Assembly (NCBI GenBank): GCA_947443815.1 | Contig: CANEXR010000069.1 | Coordinates: forward strand, 1 to 11,291 | DNA from: Flavobacteriaceae bacterium | Lineage (GTDB): Bacteria; Bacteroidota; Bacteroidia; Flavobacteriales; Flavobacteriaceae | Reading direction: 5' to 3' | Length of the DNA: 11,291 bases | In this document: in pieces, positions 8,319-11,291 of the stretch | Layout: the number at the start of each line of letters is the position of its first letter | How positions within the stretch are numbered: position 1 is the first letter of the stretch | Program-made: the position numbers and the translations under genes | Notes under the pieces: generated by a model | Database searches by the model: none | The model's input: the letters and a program-made list of their open reading frames with translations, nothing else | What the model was told of the DNA's origin: nothing

Positions 8319-9425
8319 ATGATGATCAATAAACTAAAATATAGCATTATAATTCTTTTGGTTTTGGCTTCTTTTACAGGATGCCAAAAAGACGATGTAG
8401 TTACTGCAAATGTAGACGCAATGGTTTCTGAACCAGGTGATTTACTAAATCAAACTTTTCCACTCAGAAAAATTAGAGTCGAAGGTCAGGGATTGTCTGG
8501 ATTAAAAAAGATAACTTTGGACAATAAAATAGACATCCCTTTTAATCCTAGCTACAATTCAGATAAAGCGTTTATTTTCACTATCCCTTTTGATGATAAA
8601 TTAGGAAGTAGATTTGGTGTCCAACCCATCACATTTGAAACTGCAACGGGTTCGGTTACTAAAGATATCGAGATTTTACAACCTAATCCAACTATTGTAA
8701 AAACTATTCCAGCAGTGGCAACACCTGGGTTTCCTCTTACAATTGAAGGCACTTGGTTTTATACTATTTCTTCGGTAACGGTAGGAGGGAAAGCAGTAAG
8801 TTATACTGTAAATTCATCTTCTTCAATTATTATTGGTTTACCTTTAGACGCAGTTTCTGGTGAAGAATTGGCCATTACAACTCCAGGAGGTACAGTGAAA
8901 AAATCAATTGATTTTGAAAAAGTTGTGCTTGTGTGTAATTTTGATGGAGGAGGTTCCAGAGAATCTTGGAGCTCTTATGGGGATGTTGCTTCTTTTAATG
9001 CAGGTACTACAGGTGGACCAACAGGTAATTATGCAACCTTAACTTGGGCTGGCTCAACTGCAAATGGCTACAACGGTAGTAGTGCTGGTGGAGGTGCTAG
9101 TTTTCTGAGTGCATCAAATACTGATGCAACAAGAGCTTTTATAGATATTGATGTAAGTGCAAATGTTGTAGGAGCACAATTTGCCATTCAATTGAATACT
9201 ATTGAAGGTATAAATTACGGCTATAATTTCAAAGTAACCGATGTAAATTGGTCTACTAAGACAATAACCTTAGCCGATTTTAAGGATAATTATGGGTTTG
9301 GAGGTAATTCAGCTGCAACCTTAGATGCTTCTAAAGTTAATGAAATTAAGGTTGGAATTGCTCAAGGAGATACTCCTAATCCTAGCACAATAAAATACGA
9401 TAATATTAAAGTTCGTTACAAATAA
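8319..9425 (+). CDS. SusE-position surface glycan-binding lipoprotein with IPT/TIG-like domains
   Basis: Probable surface glycan-binding protein of 368 residues. The N terminus has Lys, a hydrophobic run and lipobox SFTGC (Cys22), followed by QKDD, a surface-export type signal. Residues about 40-120 and 124-200 look like two Ig-like IPT/TIG folds (VEGQGLSGLKKITL; IEGTWFYTISSVTVGG), rigid spacers seen in such proteins. Residues about 203-368 form a separate beta-rich, Gly/Ser/Asn-rich domain opening with NFDGGG and ending in KYDNIKVRYK, a layout like the C-terminal binding domain of SGBP-B/XusE-type proteins. I cannot assign it to a CBM family by eye. The gene starts 7 bases after the susD-like stop; a tandem ATG ATG at 8319/8322 leaves a one-residue uncertainty. 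It is the last gene before a strong terminator. By position it should bind xylan and present it to the xylanase and the SusCD pair; this is inference. Confidence 0.85.
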   Translation: MMINKLKYSIIILLVLASFTGCQKDDVVTANVDAMVSEPGDLLNQTFPLRKIRVEGQGLSGLKKITLDNKIDIPFNPSYNSDKAFIFTIPFDDKLGSRFGVQPITFETATGSVTKDIEILQPNPTIVKTIPAVATPGFPLTIEGTWFYTISSVTVGGKAVSYTVNSSSSIIIGLPLDAVSGEELAITTPGGTVKKSIDFEKVVLVCNFDGGGSRESWSSYGDVASFNAGTTGGPTGNYATLTWAGSTANGYNGSSAGGGASFLSASNTDATRAFIDIDVSANVVGAQFAIQLNTIEGINYGYNFKVTDVNWSTKTITLADFKDNYGFGGNSAATLDASKVNEIKVGIAQGDTPNPSTIKYDNIKVRYK

Positions 9426-9456
9426 TGTATTGGTTTTGAGTTTAGTCTTTTACTTC

Positions 9457-9487
9457 AAAAAGGTTGTGGTCAAATGCAACCTTTTTT
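9457..9487 (+). terminator. Intrinsic terminator after the SusC/SusD/SGBP operon
   Basis: AAAAAGGTTG (9457-9466) pairs perfectly with CAACCTTTTT (9477-9486) around a 10-base loop, and the right arm runs into six Ts (9482-9487). It lies 31 bases after the third gene's stop and 80 before the chosen xylanase start, so it should uncouple the xylanase from the operon at least in part. The stem is nearly symmetrical in A and T runs, so it could also stop transcription on the other strand. Confidence 0.85.
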
Positions 9488-9567
9488 GTAGTAACGGAAT
9501 TCATATTACTAAATTAAAAAACAATAAAGACTATTTTTCTTGAATGTATTCTAAAAATATAAAAAAA

Positions 9568-10959
9568 ATGAAATATAACTTTTTACTGATTTTAACTGGC
9601 ATTATGTTTTTTTTGAATTCGTGTTCAAAAGAGGATAACATCATTGCTGAAACTTTAACTGCTCCCATTGCAAATGCGGCTACTGAGGCAAATGATACTG
9701 GCTTTAAAGCCAAATGGGGTTTTGTTTCCACGGCTCAAACGTACCTTTTGGATGTTGCTACCACTGCTGATTTTACTACTTTTGTTCCTAATTACAATGC
9801 GAAATCAGTAACTAATTTAAACGAAATTGTAGTAGGCTTAAATAGCGGCACTCTATATTATTACCGAGTTAGAGCTAAAAGAGACTCGCAAATTTCGGGT
9901 TATTCTAATATAATTAGTGTTGTTACAACTGGAACAAGTACCGTTCCTGAAGACCCTACTTTTCTAAAAGTTAAGGCCAATAAAGTAGCCAATCCGTTTT
10001 TTGTAGGGATGGCTGTAAAGGCCAATCAACTAGGCAGCGGAAGTAAATATGATGCAATTTTAAAAAATGAATTTAGCAGCATTTCGGCAGAATACGAAAT
10101 GAAAATGAATCCAATTTCAACAGCAAGTGGCGTTTATAATTGGGCGGCCGCAGATAAAATTGTTGCTTACGGAAATGCAAATGGTATCAATGTTCACGGT
10201 CATGTCTTGGTATGGCACGGTGCGGTGCCAAATTGGTTAACTAACTTTTCGGGTACTGATGCAGAATTTGCTGCCGAAGTAAAAAAATACATTACAGATG
10301 TGGTTACTCATTTTGCAGGAAAAGTAAAATCTTGGGATGTAGTAAACGAAGCAGTAGATGACAATAATGGCAGCTTGAGAAATACTATTTTTCTTCAAAG
10401 AATGGGGGCAAACTATATTAAAGATTGCTTTAAATGGGCTAGAGAAGCAGCAAATGCAGCAGGTGACACAAATTTATTATTGTTTTATAATGATTATGCT
10501 ACTTCGACTAATATTCCGAAACAGAATAAAGTATTTTCAATAATAGATGATTTAAAAGCGAGTAATGGTATTGATGGTATTGGTTTTCAAATGCATAACA
10601 CCTATTTAAGTCCAACCAAAACTCAAATAGAAACGGATATTAATAGAGCTGTTGCAAAAGGTTTAAAAATTCATATTTCGGAGTTGGATATACAAGTGAA
10701 TCAATCGAATGACATTACTACTTTTACCAATGAAAGAAGATTAGCTCAAAAAGAAAAATACAAAGAGATTGTCAAAATATACAATGCGCTTCCTGCAGCA
10801 AACAAATATGCGTTAACGGTTTGGGGAATGAAGGATAATGAATCTTGGATTCCGTTTAGCACTGATTTAAATCACACAGGAAACGATTGGCCTTTATTGT
10901 ACGATTCCAATTTTGCTCTAAAAAGTGCCCATACTGGATTTTTAGAAGGCTTGGATTAA
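9568..10959 (+). CDS. GH10 endo-beta-1,4-xylanase lipoprotein with N-terminal FnIII domain
   Basis: Retaining endo-xylanase that cuts internal beta-1,4-xylosidic bonds of xylan, probably at the cell surface. I start it at 9568 (463 residues): MKYNFLLIL, hydrophobic stretch, lipobox FLNSC with Cys19, then SKED, a surface-export type signal; the ATG at 9544 only adds eight residues. Residues about 32-121 form a fibronectin III domain (YYYRVRAKRD). Residues about 133-460 are a complete GH10 barrel: HGHVLVWH (210-217), acid/base E261 in WDVVNEA, IGFQMH (Q341, H343), nucleophile E372 in ISELDI, and TVWGMKDNESW (W419). No CBM insert interrupts the barrel, unlike Xyn10C-type enzymes. The usual AENxMKW motif reads AEYEMKM (Y176 for Asn), a change near the -2 subsite. 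It is separated from the SusC/D unit by a terminator and has no clear promoter of its own, so it may depend on read-through or a weak promoter. Confidence 0.95.
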   Translation: MKYNFLLILTGIMFFLNSCSKEDNIIAETLTAPIANAATEANDTGFKAKWGFVSTAQTYLLDVATTADFTTFVPNYNAKSVTNLNEIVVGLNSGTLYYYRVRAKRDSQISGYSNIISVVTTGTSTVPEDPTFLKVKANKVANPFFVGMAVKANQLGSGSKYDAILKNEFSSISAEYEMKMNPISTASGVYNWAAADKIVAYGNANGINVHGHVLVWHGAVPNWLTNFSGTDAEFAAEVKKYITDVVTHFAGKVKSWDVVNEAVDDNNGSLRNTIFLQRMGANYIKDCFKWAREAANAAGDTNLLLFYNDYATSTNIPKQNKVFSIIDDLKASNGIDGIGFQMHNTYLSPTKTQIETDINRAVAKGLKIHISELDIQVNQSNDITTFTNERRLAQKEKYKEIVKIYNALPAANKYALTVWGMKDNESWIPFSTDLNHTGNDWPLLYDSNFALKSAHTGFLEGLD

Positions 10960-10983
10960 TCTTTATTAATGCAGTACATTTTG

Positions 10984-11024
10984 TGCCACAATTACTATGA
11001 AAAATGGGATTGTGGCATTTTTTT
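10984..11024 (+). terminator. Intrinsic terminator after the GH10 xylanase
   Basis: TGCCACAAT (10984-10992) pairs perfectly with ATTGTGGCA (11009-11017) around a 16-base loop, followed directly by seven Ts (11018-11024). It starts 25 bases after the xylanase stop and closes the locus. There is no matching A run on the left, so it is oriented for plus-strand transcripts. Confidence 0.88.
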
Positions 11025-11055
11025 GGCATATCTCCCTTGTGGTATTTTCGGTTAC

Positions 11056-11256
11056 TTACAGTGGCTTTTTGCAAAAGAGAGATAGATAATGTCGAATTAA
11101 TATAGGTTCGTTATTAAAAACAATACAAAATCTAAAAGCTTGTTTTCTAGGCAAACCGTTTTCAACTTCTTTGACTATTTTTAAAATCAGACGCTTGTCA
11201 TAACGATCTTGTTTGTTCTCGCGAGGAGCATAAAATTCTTGTTCTTGGTGTTCCAT
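11056..11256 (-). pseudogene. Truncated IS transposase (N-terminal HTH part only)
   Basis: On the minus strand, ATG at 11256 opens MEHQEQEFYAPRENKQDRYD, then KRLILKIVKEVENGLPRKQA, which reads like the N-terminal helix-turn-helix of an IS3-type OrfA transposase (recognised from memory). After RKQA, at about 11137, the frame turns into unrelated low-complexity sequence and stops at 11056, so only about 40 of the expected 100 or more residues remain. No restart of homology is seen towards the xylanase. A GTG at 11262 could serve as an earlier start. The bases upstream of the start, read on the minus strand from 11290 as TGTCCTGAAATAGC, could be the terminal inverted repeat of the element. It is likely a dead remnant left by deletion at the edge of the locus. 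The exact IS family is uncertain. Confidence 0.6.
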
Positions 11257-11291
11257 ATACACTGTTTTTATGTATAGCTATTTCAGGACAA

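Noticed and set aside
9532..9539. TATTTTTC as the -7 element of a xylanase promoter
   Set aside because: The final G of TAnnTTTG is missing and there is no TTG 19-21 bases upstream, so it is mentioned only as a weak possibility.
10856..11074. 72-codon minus-strand reading frame between the xylanase end and the IS remnant
   Set aside because: It overlaps the xylanase 3' end and runs through the terminator hairpin; its residues match no part of a transposase, so it does not extend the IS remnant.
1..11291. CRISPR arrays, tRNA or rRNA genes, toxin or defence genes
   Set aside because: No regularly spaced repeats, cloverleaf or rRNA-like sequences, and no reading frames beyond the xylan locus and IS remnant were seen.

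Overview
The window is AT-rich DNA from a member of the Bacteroidota, most likely Flavobacterium or a close relative. The reasons are the SusC/SusD gene pair, the hybrid two-component (HTCS) regulator, lipoproteins whose Cys is followed by acidic residues (CSDE, CQKDD, CSKED), A-rich leaders without Shine-Dalgarno sites, and a TAnnTTTG-type -7 promoter element. The genus is an inference from style; no marker gene is present.

Layout. Positions 1-3011 hold the 3' two thirds of an HTCS sensor/regulator gene cut by the window edge. Positions 3012-3622 are a gene-free 611-base region with a long imperfect inverted repeat of dispersed-repeat style, several smaller dyads, and a probable regulatory cluster: three GCAAC direct repeats, a 12-bp palindrome and a -7 element. 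From 3623 to 9425 run three tightly spaced plus-strand genes: a SusC-like TonB-dependent transporter, a SusD-like lipoprotein, and a lipoprotein with IPT/TIG-like folds and a C-terminal domain of glycan-binding type. A strong intrinsic terminator follows (9457-9487). Next comes a lipoprotein GH10 endo-beta-1,4-xylanase with an N-terminal fibronectin III domain (9568-10959), with its own strong terminator (10984-11024). The last 240 bases carry, on the minus strand, the 5' end of a transposase gene that loses homology after about 40 codons; it is an IS remnant marking the edge of the locus.

How the genes work together. This is a compact xylan utilisation locus. The surface GH10 xylanase cuts xylan, the IPT/TIG lipoprotein and SusD-like protein hold the chains and xylo-oligosaccharides at the surface, and the SusC-like channel imports them using TonB energy. 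The HTCS presumably senses an oligosaccharide in the periplasm and activates the susC promoter through its AraC-type domain. The order SusC, SusD, SusE-position lipoprotein, GH10 matches the known core of Bacteroidota xylan systems (xus/xyn10 type) but with a single SusC/D pair. No debranching enzyme, beta-xylosidase or inner-membrane transporter is visible here.

I did not find a wholly new system. The points most worth checking are the putative HTCS operator, the terminator that separates the xylanase from the operon, the unassigned C-terminal domain of the third gene, and the Asn-to-Tyr change at a GH10 subsite motif.
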